A DNA stretch of 64,000 nt from Flammeovirga pectinis (GCF_003970675.1 NZ_CP034562.1:3501001-3565000), one strand, 5' to 3'. Shown: positions 18,793-28,473, counted from the stretch's first letter. Translations and numbers: made by a program. Notes: generated by a model from the sequence alone, not told the origin.

Positions 18793-18800
18793 ACATTAAT

Positions 18801-18840
18801 AATCCCATCAATTTTAAAGATTGATGGGATTTCTTTTTAT
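18801..18840 (+). terminator. Terminator after the 75-residue gene
   Basis: AATCCCATCAA with TTGATGGGATT, then a U-rich tail. Convergent with the lipoprotein gene that ends at 18857. Confidence 0.85.
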
Positions 18841-18856
18841 TAAAATATTTTTCGGT

Positions 18857-21028
18857 CTAATCAGCTAAAGTAATAGCTTCTCCATTTACCTCAGACGTTA
18901 TTACATATTGGTTTGATATCCATTTGTATTTACTAAAATAAGACTCTGCAAGTAATTGCATCCCTTTTAGCATTTCCTGCTTTGGATAAGCCACAGATAC
19001 CATTTTAATTAATGTCTTGTTCTCTGAGCTATGAGAGTATTGGAAAAGCCTCCACATCCCTGCCTCATCTAGTAAGGTTAAAGCCCCATCTATGCCATAT
19101 TGATTTAAAAGTTTATTCTGGAATTCTTGTCCTTTGATTGGTAATAATCTACCCGATTTTACTTCCCTTTCATAAAGTTCTTGCTCTCCAAGTGCATAAA
19201 TATAAGATTGCATAAGTAAAGCATCATAATAATCTAGATCTCCTTTTGGTTGAGAATCTGGACCACTTTCTCTTAATGACAAATAGCTATTTATCCAGCT
19301 TAAATGTTCCCATTCTTCAAATTTTTCAGGGAATTCTACAGCTAAAGTATCTATCATGCCCATATAATGAAGAACTCTTTTTCTTTCTTCAGAAATAGCA
19401 AAGTATTCCAAAGGGTCAACAACTTCTAACTCTTTATTAAAATACTCATTGACCATTGTTTGCTCTTGAATATTGATGCTTTGAATGAGTTCTTTATCAA
19501 TTTCGTGTTTTTGTAATGCTTCTGTAAGATTGATGTTCAATGCTATTCTTGCCTCTGTAATTCTATTTTTAAAGTAAGAATTGATATCAGCAGAATAATA
19601 GGCTTTGTAAAAAGGATTTTGGTTATGACGCATTTCATTTTTAAAATATTCCCCTTTAAAACCAAAACGCTGTTGGAAATTGACATTATTAATCCCCCCA
19701 GAGTGGATAAACGTCATCCAATATTTCATTGCTGATTCTGGGAAAGGAACAGAAACACTTATAGTTACATTAGCTTGTTGATTTTCTACTTTAGACATTC
19801 TATAAGCAATAGAATTTGCTAATTTAGGTATTACAGTTCCTTGTAGATGTTTTGCTAAAGAAACCGAATCTAACATGTTTTGTCTACGAATAACAATAGA
19901 TTGCTCGTTATAAATTGATTCTAAGTCTGTATCATCAAAACCTGGTACTTTAACTGGCTTAGGAGCATGAAGAGCTACCGCATCAAGAAAAACAGGCATA
20001 GTTTCCTGCTTCATAACTATTTCTTTGATAATGTAAGAGTTAATATTAGATACTCTAACACATCCTCCAGATAAAGCAAAACCTAACTGATCTTCTCTAT
20101 TTGTACCATGAATGTATAATTGACGTGTACCAGAATTACTATTATCAATATAAGAAAGATCGTCTGCAGATTTCCTTAAATACTTTGTAGCAGCAACATC
20201 AACGAACTCAGCGCCAAAGTTTTGTCCTATTAAACCAAACTGGTTAGTACATATATAAGCTTTCTCCTCTTTAGTACTCTTTCTATAAATATATTTTGCT
20301 TCACCATCATAAGTCTGTCTATGTAACTTATAAAACATTTTTTTAGGTGTTGCTATTTTTGTACGAGATTGCCATCCGGGTTGTGTATATTTTTTATATA
20401 CTAAAAAGTAACCGATCGGAGTTTTACCAGAATCGTCTTCAAAACCAATTCCTTTCCATGCAGAAGAAATATCAATCTCAATTAAATCACCAGTGGCCAT
20501 ATTAATAATATACCCTTTTTGTCCTCCTACATTTCTATGTGCTAAATTCCCAACAAATGCATATCCAGATTGAATTTCTTTATTTTTTCTTAAGTAGGTA
20601 AATGCTTTTGTCAGCTTATTATGTATCAATGAATATCTTTTAGGATCATTCTTTTTTGATAAAACATTCATCCCACATTTTGCATTTTCTTTTAACATCA
20701 TCTTTTGATGCTCCGTCATTTCGGGATATTTTTCATATAAAGAATTGATAAACCTATCTGTAAGTTCTTTTAAACTTTCGGGCATCAATACTTTAGCTTC
20801 TTCTAACTCTTGCATTGCTACAGACTGGAAAACCTCTTCTTGTATTTTTGTAGATGCACCACCTCTAGAAGTTACATATACAGCTTTACCTGTTAATTCT
20901 TTCCAATTAAAATCGTCTGTAGTAAATAAATCTACAGATGATATACTTGTATTCTGAGTAGGCTGAGTACAAGAACATACTATTATAAAAACTGAAAGTA
21001 TATATATATACCTTTTGTAGCAATTCAT
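18857..21028 (-). CDS. L,D-transpeptidase (YkuD-type) lipoprotein
   Basis: 723 residues. Lipoprotein signal with SCTQ at residues 19-22. A YkuD catalytic core lies between about 165 and 345: GYIINMATGDLIEIDIS, GKTPIGYFLV, and the catalytic His307 (IHGTN) with Cys323 (SGGCVRV). YkuD enzymes form 3-3 peptidoglycan cross-links or attach proteins to the wall. The C-terminal half (about 350-720) is a large helical region without a recognised domain, much longer than in simple enzymes. Outer-membrane anchoring with the catalytic domain in the periplasm is inferred. It is transcribed alone. Confidence 0.85.
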   Translation of the reverse strand: MNCYKRYIYILSVFIIVCSCTQPTQNTSISSVDLFTTDDFNWKELTGKAVYVTSRGGASTKIQEEVFQSVAMQELEEAKVLMPESLKELTDRFINSLYEKYPEMTEHQKMMLKENAKCGMNVLSKKNDPKRYSLIHNKLTKAFTYLRKNKEIQSGYAFVGNLAHRNVGGQKGYIINMATGDLIEIDISSAWKGIGFEDDSGKTPIGYFLVYKKYTQPGWQSRTKIATPKKMFYKLHRQTYDGEAKYIYRKSTKEEKAYICTNQFGLIGQNFGAEFVDVAATKYLRKSADDLSYIDNSNSGTRQLYIHGTNREDQLGFALSGGCVRVSNINSYIIKEIVMKQETMPVFLDAVALHAPKPVKVPGFDDTDLESIYNEQSIVIRRQNMLDSVSLAKHLQGTVIPKLANSIAYRMSKVENQQANVTISVSVPFPESAMKYWMTFIHSGGINNVNFQQRFGFKGEYFKNEMRHNQNPFYKAYYSADINSYFKNRITEARIALNINLTEALQKHEIDKELIQSINIQEQTMVNEYFNKELEVVDPLEYFAISEERKRVLHYMGMIDTLAVEFPEKFEEWEHLSWINSYLSLRESGPDSQPKGDLDYYDALLMQSYIYALGEQELYEREVKSGRLLPIKGQEFQNKLLNQYGIDGALTLLDEAGMWRLFQYSHSSENKTLIKMVSVAYPKQEMLKGMQLLAESYFSKYKWISNQYVITSEVNGEAITLAD

Positions 21029-21111
21029 AATCAGATTGGTTTAGAGTGTTGATATTGATAGTTAGTTGTCAGAATTTAGTTTCTTAATGTAAAAAACGAA
21101 AAATCAGTGAA

Positions 21112-21154
21112 TAAAAAAAAAGTCTAGATGTAAGTTTTACCTTATATCTAGACT
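21112..21154 (-). terminator. Terminator of the fused symporter gene
   Basis: AGTCTAGATGTAAG with CTTATATCTAGACT, a stem with one mismatch, followed on the minus strand by nine U (complement of 21112-21120). It begins 6 nt after the stop. Confidence 0.85.
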
Positions 21155-21159
21155 AATAG

Positions 21160-23352
21160 TTAATCTACCCAGTGTAATACATCTTTGATTACACTCCAAT
21201 GTTCTTCTTTTCTAAGGTGATCATTGCCTAAAATCCAATAATCATAAAAACGAGTTATAGTTCCATCTTTTTTATTGACCTCAATCCAGTTAGTAACAAA
21301 ATTAGCCATATTCTCATCTTTGTTCCCTACGGGATACGCCAATGGAAGTGTAATTTTATATGGTAATGGATTTGCTATCTGATATTCTGGATGAAGTAGC
21401 GTTAATGCTGCACCCCTCTCTGCACTTGTAAGAAGACCATCTAGTTTCAAGCTATCTGTTTGATTAAAAAACTGATTTACGGAATCTAATCGAACAGCCT
21501 TTGCCTGAGGGAAATAATTTAAAAACTTTTGTGCTACATCTTTCCTTTCAAAGTACCCAATTGTAAATGAACTTACTTCAGAAGCTTTATCAAATGTTTT
21601 ATACTGATCTGCTTGATCCCTAACAACTAAAGCCATAGTTACATCTAAATAAGGTTTAGAAAATGATAATTCAGCAGAATATTGACTCGACATAAAAATA
21701 TCAGACATTACAATATCAAAATTATCATTTTTCAATTCCTCTGGCATATGTCCTACTGTTATAGGAACAAACTCAATCTCAACATCTAAAGCAGAGCCTA
21801 ACTCATGCGCCATATCAATTCCAAAACCAACTAATTCTCCTCTAGCATTAAAGTAACTAAATGGTATTTCATCTTCATAAAAACCAACTCTTACAATACC
21901 TCTTCGTTTTATTCTCTCTAAAATACTTTCATATTTTAATAATTTAGTTGGATTAGGCGATGCAGAAGGTAAAACCTTAAAGGGAACAAGCTTATGGATA
22001 AGCTGCATATTTGCAATCACTTTATCATTTTGATAGACATCTTTTAAAGAATAAGATAAAAATAAACGAAGTGGAACTAATGTTACAATAAACAGTATAA
22101 CCGTAACAGCTACCCCCATGGTAATCTTTCTTTTTCTTAATTTAAAAAAGCCATTTGTAGAACTTAATGTAAGTATTGTTAAGGTGATGAGGTGCATTGC
22201 CCCAAGTACAACCCTTACTCTATCTGTAAAAACTGTAGATACCACAAATAGTTGAAACATATCTTTTGGAATCTCTAAGAGATCCAACATAAACGGTATT
22301 CCTGTTACAGGCGCCACAAAACTACTTAGTAATGTTGCTCCAATAAACATTGGTGTATTTGATATTGTAATAGGGTTACCTACAAACCAAGCTGCAAAAG
22401 GAACAAAAACAAAAATAGCTAGTGTTCCTAAATTTGGAAAAGGATAAGCTAATGGCATTAAAATATCTGTTCCTGCTTTATTTTCATCAGTATCTAGATT
22501 GTACTCCGCATACAAAGACTTTAGATCTTCAATTAACTGAGGTAATACAACTATAATTTTACCTGTTGCAAAAATTGTTATCAATGTAGCCTTTGTAAAC
22601 TTAAAAACATCTTTGTATTTAAAAGGAGTACATGCTGTAATTAACATTGGTAACACCCAAAAAGTAAGTATTAAAACAGCCACTAAATAAGTAAGCAGAT
22701 AGGCTTGCATTTTCCCTAACTCATCTAAAGTCATGGTTCCTGCTGTACTAGCAGCAATAGCAAAAACACCTGCAGGAGTTAGCTTGACAACAAGTTTATT
22801 CACTTGATTTAATGCTTTATTAAAAGCATCCAAACTATTTAGTAAAATCTCTTTGTCCTTTCCATTTATCTGCATTACTCCAATACCTACTAGAATACTG
22901 AATAATACAACCGCGGGTACTTTACTTTCTGCTAAAGAAAAGAATGGATTAGAAGGAATATATAATTTTAAAAAATCGACTTCTGGAGGAGGTGTCACAA
23001 AACTAGTACTAAAGAAATTAGCAGATTTCCATTCTGGAAAAGCAAACGGTAATATCATAACAACAGCTATACCTATTGCTAATAATAATGATAGAAACTT
23101 TATACCTTGAGTTATTAACTTACGTCCTTCCTCAAGTGATAAACGGCCAATATTTACAATTAACGAAAACACAATATAGGGTAATACAGTCATCTGTAAT
23201 AAACCAATAAATGCATCTCCAACAATTTCTAAATGCCCTGCATACTCACCTAAAAATAATCCTAATGCTATTCCAGAAAATAGGCCAATTAAAATCTTTG
23301 TTGAAAGAGTCATTGGCTTCTTCTCCTTTGTAGTTGATGTCTGATTTGTCAT
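21160..23352 (-). CDS. Dicarboxylate/amino-acid symporter fused to a periplasmic solute-binding domain
   Basis: 730 residues in two recognisable parts. Residues about 15-415 are a DAACS-family secondary transporter (sodium or proton symport of glutamate, aspartate or C4-dicarboxylates), with family segments such as KVPAVVLFSILVGIGVMQ and VVSTVFTDRVRVVLGAMHLI. After a further membrane helix (about 432-452) residues about 485-715 form a family 3 solute-binding domain (RGIVRVGFYEDEIPFSYFNARGE, then FGIDMAHELG and DNFDIVMSDIFMSSQYSAELSFS). The second domain would face the periplasm and could deliver or sense the substrate. A plain DAACS transporter is encoded 122 nt upstream. Confidence 0.9.
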   Translation of the reverse strand: MTNQTSTTKEKKPMTLSTKILIGLFSGIALGLFLGEYAGHLEIVGDAFIGLLQMTVLPYIVFSLIVNIGRLSLEEGRKLITQGIKFLSLLLAIGIAVVMILPFAFPEWKSANFFSTSFVTPPPEVDFLKLYIPSNPFFSLAESKVPAVVLFSILVGIGVMQINGKDKEILLNSLDAFNKALNQVNKLVVKLTPAGVFAIAASTAGTMTLDELGKMQAYLLTYLVAVLILTFWVLPMLITACTPFKYKDVFKFTKATLITIFATGKIIVVLPQLIEDLKSLYAEYNLDTDENKAGTDILMPLAYPFPNLGTLAIFVFVPFAAWFVGNPITISNTPMFIGATLLSSFVAPVTGIPFMLDLLEIPKDMFQLFVVSTVFTDRVRVVLGAMHLITLTILTLSSTNGFFKLRKRKITMGVAVTVILFIVTLVPLRLFLSYSLKDVYQNDKVIANMQLIHKLVPFKVLPSASPNPTKLLKYESILERIKRRGIVRVGFYEDEIPFSYFNARGELVGFGIDMAHELGSALDVEIEFVPITVGHMPEELKNDNFDIVMSDIFMSSQYSAELSFSKPYLDVTMALVVRDQADQYKTFDKASEVSSFTIGYFERKDVAQKFLNYFPQAKAVRLDSVNQFFNQTDSLKLDGLLTSAERGAALTLLHPEYQIANPLPYKITLPLAYPVGNKDENMANFVTNWIEVNKKDGTITRFYDYWILGNDHLRKEEHWSVIKDVLHWVD

Positions 23353-23415
23353 AAAAAATTGAGCGAATTTTAATATCTGTACATAATTTAATAATGTACC
23401 TATTCAAATATAAAT

Positions 23416-23450
23416 AAAGGTTACCCCTATTGCTATAAGAGTAACCTTTT
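23416..23450 (-). terminator. Candidate terminator of the 23475-24686 gene
   Basis: AAAGGTTAC with GTAACCTTT, an eight to nine bp stem with a long loop, followed on the minus strand by a weak U-rich stretch. It separates the two symporter genes. Confidence 0.6.
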
Positions 23451-23474
23451 ATTTAAATATAATATAAAAAGAAC

Positions 23475-24686
23475 TTAATCTTCTTCTTCAAATCTTTCCA
23501 TAACAACAGCGCAAGAAGCATCTCCTGTAATATTAACTGCTGTACGTAGCATATCAAAAATTCTGTCTACTCCAAAGATTAACGGTAAAGCTTCTACAGG
23601 AACACCTGCAACCATAAATACTGCAACAGCCAATAAAGAAGGGCCTGGAACACCTGCTGTCCCTACAGCTCCAAGTACCGATGTTATCGCGATAGCAATA
23701 TATTGTGACATCCCCAATTCAATACCATACATCTGAGCAAAAAAGATGGTTACTAATGGATTAAATACTGCGTTACCAGCCATATTTACTGTAGCACCTA
23801 AAGGCAATACAAAAGAAGCTACACTTTTCTTAACTCCCATTTTATCTACTGCTTCATAATTTAAAGGCAAAGTAGCCAATGAAGACGCTGTCGATAATGC
23901 AAATATTTGTGGAGTTACCATTTCCTTAAAAAATTTAATAGCTGGTACTTTACTAAAAAATTGAACCATACCACCAAATAATGGAAATGTAACTACTATC
24001 AATGCTAATATGTAAACAATAAAGAGTTTACCAATACTAAACAATATATCGTAACCAAACGTACCTACAGATGATGCCATTAAACACATTACACCAAATG
24101 GAGCAAGCCACATTACTTTAATAATCATCCAAACAAGTACATCATTTATTCCATCTATAAAAGTAGATACTACTTTTTGTTTTTCTTCTGGTAATTTACC
24201 AATACCAATACCAAAAAACATTGAAAATAATATGATCTGTAATACACTACCCTGAGAAAGTGCTTTAAAAGGATTGGAAGGAATAGCCCCTTTTACCGTA
24301 TCCCAGAAACCTGCAATCTCTCCTCTAGAAGCTAAAGAAGCATCTGTAATTCCACCTGCAAGGTCTTGAATATTTAACCCTGTACCTGGTTTAAAAAGCA
24401 CAGTAAATACTATTCCTACAAAAACTGCTACAAATGATGTTGCTCCAAAATAAAGGAACGTCATACCACCTATTTTACTTGCATTCTTTGATTGCCCTAA
24501 TGCTTGCGCTCCCATTATTATAGAGAAGAATACCAATGGTATTACAAGCATAGAAAGTAGTTTTATAAAAACATCTCCGATTGGAGCTATTATGGTAACA
24601 TCTTCACCGAAAATAATTCCAAGAATAATGCCTAGGACCATTGCAATGAGGATAGCGATACCTAAGTCAACCTTAAAGAATTTCAT
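23475..24686 (-). CDS. Dicarboxylate/amino acid:cation symporter (DAACS family)
   Basis: 403 residues, typical length, with about eight membrane helices and two re-entrant loops. Family marks are SIIMGAQALG, SQGSVLQIILFSMFFGIGIG, the HP2-region LPLGATVNMAGNAVFNPL, and the carrier-binding stretch FGVDRIFDMLRTAVNITGDASCAVV with the conserved Asp and Arg of helix 8. Sodium- or proton-coupled uptake of glutamate, aspartate or C4-dicarboxylates in the inner membrane is inferred. Its 3' neighbour is the same type of transporter with an added binding domain. No sensor kinase is nearby. Confidence 0.93.
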   Translation of the reverse strand: MKFFKVDLGIAILIAMVLGIILGIIFGEDVTIIAPIGDVFIKLLSMLVIPLVFFSIIMGAQALGQSKNASKIGGMTFLYFGATSFVAVFVGIVFTVLFKPGTGLNIQDLAGGITDASLASRGEIAGFWDTVKGAIPSNPFKALSQGSVLQIILFSMFFGIGIGKLPEEKQKVVSTFIDGINDVLVWMIIKVMWLAPFGVMCLMASSVGTFGYDILFSIGKLFIVYILALIVVTFPLFGGMVQFFSKVPAIKFFKEMVTPQIFALSTASSLATLPLNYEAVDKMGVKKSVASFVLPLGATVNMAGNAVFNPLVTIFFAQMYGIELGMSQYIAIAITSVLGAVGTAGVPGPSLLAVAVFMVAGVPVEALPLIFGVDRIFDMLRTAVNITGDASCAVVMERFEEED

Positions 24687-24796
24687 ACTTTTAGTTATAG
24701 TTTAAATAATATATTGTCAATTGATAAAGTTAATAGTTACAGCCTAAACATTTAATATTTAGATTGTTATTGCTTTTAAACATTTTAATTTTAAGT

Positions 24797-24829
24797 AAAA
24801 AAAACCCCATCACGTTAACGTAATAGGGT
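24797..24829 (-). terminator. Terminator of the 24869-25294 lipoprotein gene
   Basis: ACCCCATCACGTT with AACGTAATAGGGT pairs almost without loop, followed on the minus strand by a run of seven U. Confidence 0.8.
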
Positions 24830-24868
24830 CTAGTATTTCAAAAGATCTTTACAATCTAAACTACTTAC

Positions 24869-25294
24869 TTATTGCTTGTCAAATACGTAAGTATATTTTG
24901 TATCTGTTTCGAAAGTTCTAGCAGCTGAAGATGGTAAAGTTGTTTCTGTAGCTGTATAAACTAAAGAAATAGCACTACCTGTTCCAGTAATAATTGGAGC
25001 AGAGTCCCAATCTAATGCTAAAAATTCAACAGCCGAATAAGATTTATTCGTGAAACCTGTTGGCATAGGCCAAGCGGTATCATAACCTGTAACAGTTACT
25101 GCACCACTAGTAAGGTTGATCGATAATTTAAAATCAGCTGTTACTTCAGCAGGATTAGTTGAATCGACATTAGCAGCATATACTGCAGTTGTAACTCCTG
25201 GATCAGGATCATCACTACTACCACAACTAGTAGCTAAAGACATTAAGCCGATTAACGACATAAATAAGATTGCGTTTTTCCAAATGTTTTTCAT
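24869..25294 (-). CDS. Hypothetical lipoprotein
   Basis: 141 residues from the chosen start MKNIWKN; the longer frame to 25360 adds 22 residues ahead of the signal sequence. Lipobox SLATSC with Cys24 followed by GSSDDPDPG, an acidic linker common in Bacteroidota surface lipoproteins. The remainder is Thr/Ser/Val-rich and probably a small beta-sandwich. No family recognised. It lies between the symporter unit and the ABC ATPase with its own terminator. Confidence 0.7.
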   Translation of the reverse strand: MKNIWKNAILFMSLIGLMSLATSCGSSDDPDPGVTTAVYAANVDSTNPAEVTADFKLSINLTSGAVTVTGYDTAWPMPTGFTNKSYSAVEFLALDWDSAPIITGTGSAISLVYTATETTLPSSAARTFETDTKYTYVFDKQ

Positions 25295-25375
25295 TACAAT
25301 AGAATTTTTAAGTTTTAGAATGTAATAGAGACAATTGAAATAAGGAGACCGACTTAGCAAATATAATATAACTTA

Positions 25376-25987
25376 TCATTTTTTATAACTTTCTATAGAA
25401 ATTCTTTCGTTACAATATTCATATTCATATACTTGGTTACTGCAAATCACAACAATTTTGCTATCACTCACTAAAGGTAACCAATGCTGATACCACTCAA
25501 TATTTCTCTGGTCTAAGTTAGAAGTTGGTTCATCTAAAAACAAAATTGATGCCTCAGTAAAAAAAGCTAATGATAATTTCAACTTTTGTTTCATTCCTGA
25601 CGAAAAGTCTTGGATTTGCTTATTTTTTGATTTTTCTAAACCTAAAATTTCAATAATTTCGTCTACAGGTTTAGTCATTTTTTTTAATGATGCATGAAAC
25701 TCTAGGTGCTCAATAAGCGTAAATTCTTCAATCAGTTCAGTATATGGGCCAGCCATTACTAAATGCTTCCAAATATCATCTGCTTCAATCTCATTATTAT
25801 CAACATATGTAATTGTACCTTTTGATGGGTGTGAAATCCCTGCCAGTAATTTTAAGAATGTAGACTTACCACTTCCATTACCACCAATTACAGCATATGC
25901 TTTTCCAGACTCTAAAGTGAGGTTTACTCCTTTAAAAATCCATTCTCTAGCATATTTCTTACCTAGCTCTTCTAATTTTATTATCAT
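25376..25987 (-). CDS. ABC transporter ATP-binding protein, CcmA-like
   Basis: 203 residues, a single nucleotide-binding domain. Walker A GGNGSGKST (35-43), Q-loop region about 75-85, signature FSSGMKQKLKLSLAF (about 125-139), Walker B ILFLDEPTSNLD (about 150-161). Unusual point: the switch (H-loop) position reads IVVICSNQ, so the usual His appears replaced by Asn. The start at 25987 (MIIKLEELGK) gives the normal first strand. It begins just below the lpxA terminator. Resembles the heme-export ATPase CcmA in length; no permease partner is adjacent, so the substrate is open. Confidence 0.88.
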   Translation of the reverse strand: MIIKLEELGKKYAREWIFKGVNLTLESGKAYAVIGGNGSGKSTFLKLLAGISHPSKGTITYVDNNEIEADDIWKHLVMAGPYTELIEEFTLIEHLEFHASLKKMTKPVDEIIEILGLEKSKNKQIQDFSSGMKQKLKLSLAFFTEASILFLDEPTSNLDQRNIEWYQHWLPLVSDSKIVVICSNQVYEYEYCNERISIESYKK

Positions 25988-25990
25988 GAT

Positions 25991-26035
25991 AAAAAACAAA
26001 AAACCATCTTCCCTTTAACAAAAAGAAAAGATGGT
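25991..26035 (-). terminator. Terminator of lpxA
   Basis: Eight-bp stem ACCATCTT with AAGATGGT and a U-rich run, 27 nt after the lpxA stop. It sits directly ahead of the ABC ATPase start, so that gene may be partly served by readthrough. Confidence 0.75.
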
Positions 26036-26061
26036 AAATTATATATTTTAAAAAGAATAAA

Positions 26062-26856
26062 TTAATATCCTTTAATAATGCCTCTTTCGGAATTCTTTAA
26101 GAATTGAAGAATAACATCTCGTTCATCTGTTTGCTCTAATTCTTCTTCTAACTGACGAGTTGCCTCTGCCATTGTAAAACCTCTTGTATAAATTAAGCGG
26201 TACATTTCATGTACTTCTTGTAAAGCATCACTGTCAAATCCTCTCCTACGAAGCCCAACAGAATTGATACCACAATAACTTAAAGGCTCTCTTGCTGCCT
26301 TTACATAAGGAGGAACATCTTTACGAACTAAAGAGCCACCTGCAATAAATGCATGCTCACCAATTTTAACAAACTGATGTACTGCTGCTGTTCCTGCAAT
26401 AATTACATGATCTGCAATTTCTACGTGTCCAGCAATTTGTGTTGAATTTGATAAAATACAGTTATCTCCCATAATAACATCATGAGCAATATGAACATAT
26501 GCCATAAGCATACAGTTCTTACCTACAACTGTTTTCATTTTATCTGTAGTACCTCTACTTACAGTAACACATTCTCTTAGCGTTGTATTATCACCAATAA
26601 AGGTAAGTGTATTCTCACCTTGAAATTTCAAATCTTGGGGAATACCTGAAATTACTGCTCCAGGAAAAACTTTTACATTCTTCCCTACACGAGCACCATC
26701 CATAATAACTGCATTCGGCCCAATCCAAGTTCCTTCTCCAATTTCTACATCCCCTTGAATTGTAGCAAAAGGTTCAACCACCACAGTGTCTGCAATTTTT
26801 GCATCCGGGTGGATATTTGTCATTGGATATTTTTCAGTGTAAGGGTTTTTTGACAT
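26062..26856 (-). CDS. lpxA: Acyl-ACP--UDP-N-acetylglucosamine O-acyltransferase
   Basis: 264 residues; first committed enzyme of lipid A synthesis, adding a 3-hydroxyacyl chain to UDP-GlcNAc. Left-handed beta-helix of hexapeptide repeats (IHPDAKIADTVVVEPFATIQ onward) with the catalytic His in AYVHIAHDVIMGD, then the C-terminal helical part with the LRRRGF segment. The annotated start gives 11 extra residues ahead of the canonical MTNIHPDAKI; starting at 26823 is also possible. It is third in the lpxD, lpxC-fabZ, lpxA order typical of Bacteroidota, though hairpins separate the genes. Confidence 0.96.
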   Translation of the reverse strand: MSKNPYTEKYPMTNIHPDAKIADTVVVEPFATIQGDVEIGEGTWIGPNAVIMDGARVGKNVKVFPGAVISGIPQDLKFQGENTLTFIGDNTTLRECVTVSRGTTDKMKTVVGKNCMLMAYVHIAHDVIMGDNCILSNSTQIAGHVEIADHVIIAGTAAVHQFVKIGEHAFIAGGSLVRKDVPPYVKAAREPLSYCGINSVGLRRRGFDSDALQEVHEMYRLIYTRGFTMAEATRQLEEELEQTDERDVILQFLKNSERGIIKGY

Positions 26857-26950
26857 CGTTTGAATTGTGATAATAATATCAATCAGTGTACACCAGAATA
26901 AAAATTAAACAATCTAATTCTGATTTTAACTACGAATATACTGAATAAAA

Positions 26951-26985
26951 GAATAAGTTGATGAAATAAACTTCATCAACTTATT
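26951..26985 (-). terminator. Perfect hairpin between lpxC-fabZ and lpxA
   Basis: A 15-bp perfect stem (GAATAAGTTGATGAA with TTCATCAACTTATTC) and a 5-nt loop, followed on the minus strand by a U-rich stretch. It probably terminates or attenuates between the two lipid A genes. Confidence 0.75.
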
Positions 26986-26997
26986 CTTATCTATTTT

Positions 26998-28395
26998 CTA
27001 GTTATCTTTTTTTACAAGACTAGCAGTCATGATAGCTTCCGTAACAAGTTTTTCACCAACGTAAGCTTGACCTTTCATTTTAGCGATACCTCTACGAATT
27101 GGCTGAATCAACTCACATTTAATGACAAGAGTATCTCCAGGAACAACCATTTTACGGAATTTACATTCCTCAACACCTACAAAGTAAGTCCAATAGTTTT
27201 CAGGATTATCTACGCTATTTAAAACTAAGATACCACCTGTTTGCCCCATTGCTTCAATCTGAAGAACACCTGGCATAACTGGATTACTAGGAAAATGTCC
27301 TGTGAAGAATTCTTCGTTTATAGTCACATTTTTTACACCGATCACATATTTATCTGTAATCTCTGTAATCTTATCCACTAATCTAAATGGATATCTGTGA
27401 GGAAGCATTTCTTCTATTTTATTTACATCATAAACTGGCGGTTGATGAATATCATAAGTTGGTACATTTTTACGTGCCGACTTAAGCATCAAACTTTTTA
27501 ATTTACGAGCAAATGCAACATTAGCCGCATGACCAGGTCTTGCTGCTAAAATTTGACCTTTGATTGGACGACCAACTAATGCTAAATCACCAACCATATC
27601 AAGTAATTTGTGTCGAGCTGGTTCGTTTGGATGACGTAATTTTACGTTATTCAAAATTCCTTCCTCTGCTACTTCAACGCTTGGCAATTCAAATAAATCA
27701 GCCAATTCGTCCAAAGTATCTTTTGATACTACTTGATCAACAACTACAATTGCGTTGTTAAAGTTACCACCTTTAATTAGGTTCGCTTTACGTAAAGCTT
27801 CTACTTCATGTAAGAAACAAAATGTTCTTGAAGAAGCTACTTCACTAGCAAAATCAGCAATATCGTTTAATGCGGCATGCTGACTACCTAATACAGGAGA
27901 ATTATAATCAACCATTACAGTTAAACGGTAATCGTTTAATGGTAATGCTGCTATTTCTACTTTTCTGTCATCTTCTTTGTAAAATACCCCTTCAGGTACT
28001 TCAAAGAAGTTACGTAACATAGATTGTTCTTCAACACCTACTTCCATTAAAGCTTCTACAAACTTAATAGAACTACCTTCCATAATTGGAGGTTCAGGGC
28101 CGTCAATCTGAATTAATACGTTATCAATCTGTAAACCTACCAAAGCAGCTAAAACGTGCTCTACAGTATTTACTCTTGCACCATCCTGCTCAATAGTTGT
28201 ACCTCTCGATACATCTACTACATTGTCCACATCACAATCCACAATAGGCTGACCTTCAATATCAACTCTTTGGAATTTGAATCCGTGATTTACATCTGCA
28301 GGCAAAAAGATCATTTTACTATTTGCCCCTGTATGAATACCAACGCCTTCAACGGTCACTGGTGCTTTGATAGTATGCTGTTTTGTATACATCAT
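26998..28395 (-). CDS. lpxC/fabZ: Bifunctional UDP-3-O-acyl-GlcNAc deacetylase / 3-hydroxyacyl-ACP dehydratase
   Basis: 465 residues, a fusion normal in Bacteroidota. Residues about 1-305 are LpxC, the zinc deacetylase committing lipid A synthesis; metal ligands are seen in the region HVLAAL (His about 79) and ARHKLLDMVGD (His and Asp). Residues about 320-465 are FabZ, the hot-dog dehydratase of fatty acid elongation, with LPHRYPFRLVDKI and catalytic His and Glu in GHFPSNPVMPGVLQIEAMGQ. The fusion couples lipid A and phospholipid acyl supply, which compete for 3-hydroxyacyl-ACP. It follows lpxD by 78 nt on the same strand. Confidence 0.97.
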   Translation of the reverse strand: MMYTKQHTIKAPVTVEGVGIHTGANSKMIFLPADVNHGFKFQRVDIEGQPIVDCDVDNVVDVSRGTTIEQDGARVNTVEHVLAALVGLQIDNVLIQIDGPEPPIMEGSSIKFVEALMEVGVEEQSMLRNFFEVPEGVFYKEDDRKVEIAALPLNDYRLTVMVDYNSPVLGSQHAALNDIADFASEVASSRTFCFLHEVEALRKANLIKGGNFNNAIVVVDQVVSKDTLDELADLFELPSVEVAEEGILNNVKLRHPNEPARHKLLDMVGDLALVGRPIKGQILAARPGHAANVAFARKLKSLMLKSARKNVPTYDIHQPPVYDVNKIEEMLPHRYPFRLVDKITEITDKYVIGVKNVTINEEFFTGHFPSNPVMPGVLQIEAMGQTGGILVLNSVDNPENYWTYFVGVEECKFRKMVVPGDTLVIKCELIQPIRRGIAKMKGQAYVGEKLVTEAIMTASLVKKDN

Positions 28396-28473
28396 AAGAT
28401 AGATTTGGCAATTCTAAAGTTGCCGTACTACTTGGTTATTTTACTTATTATAACAGTTGAAAACTCAACTTGG

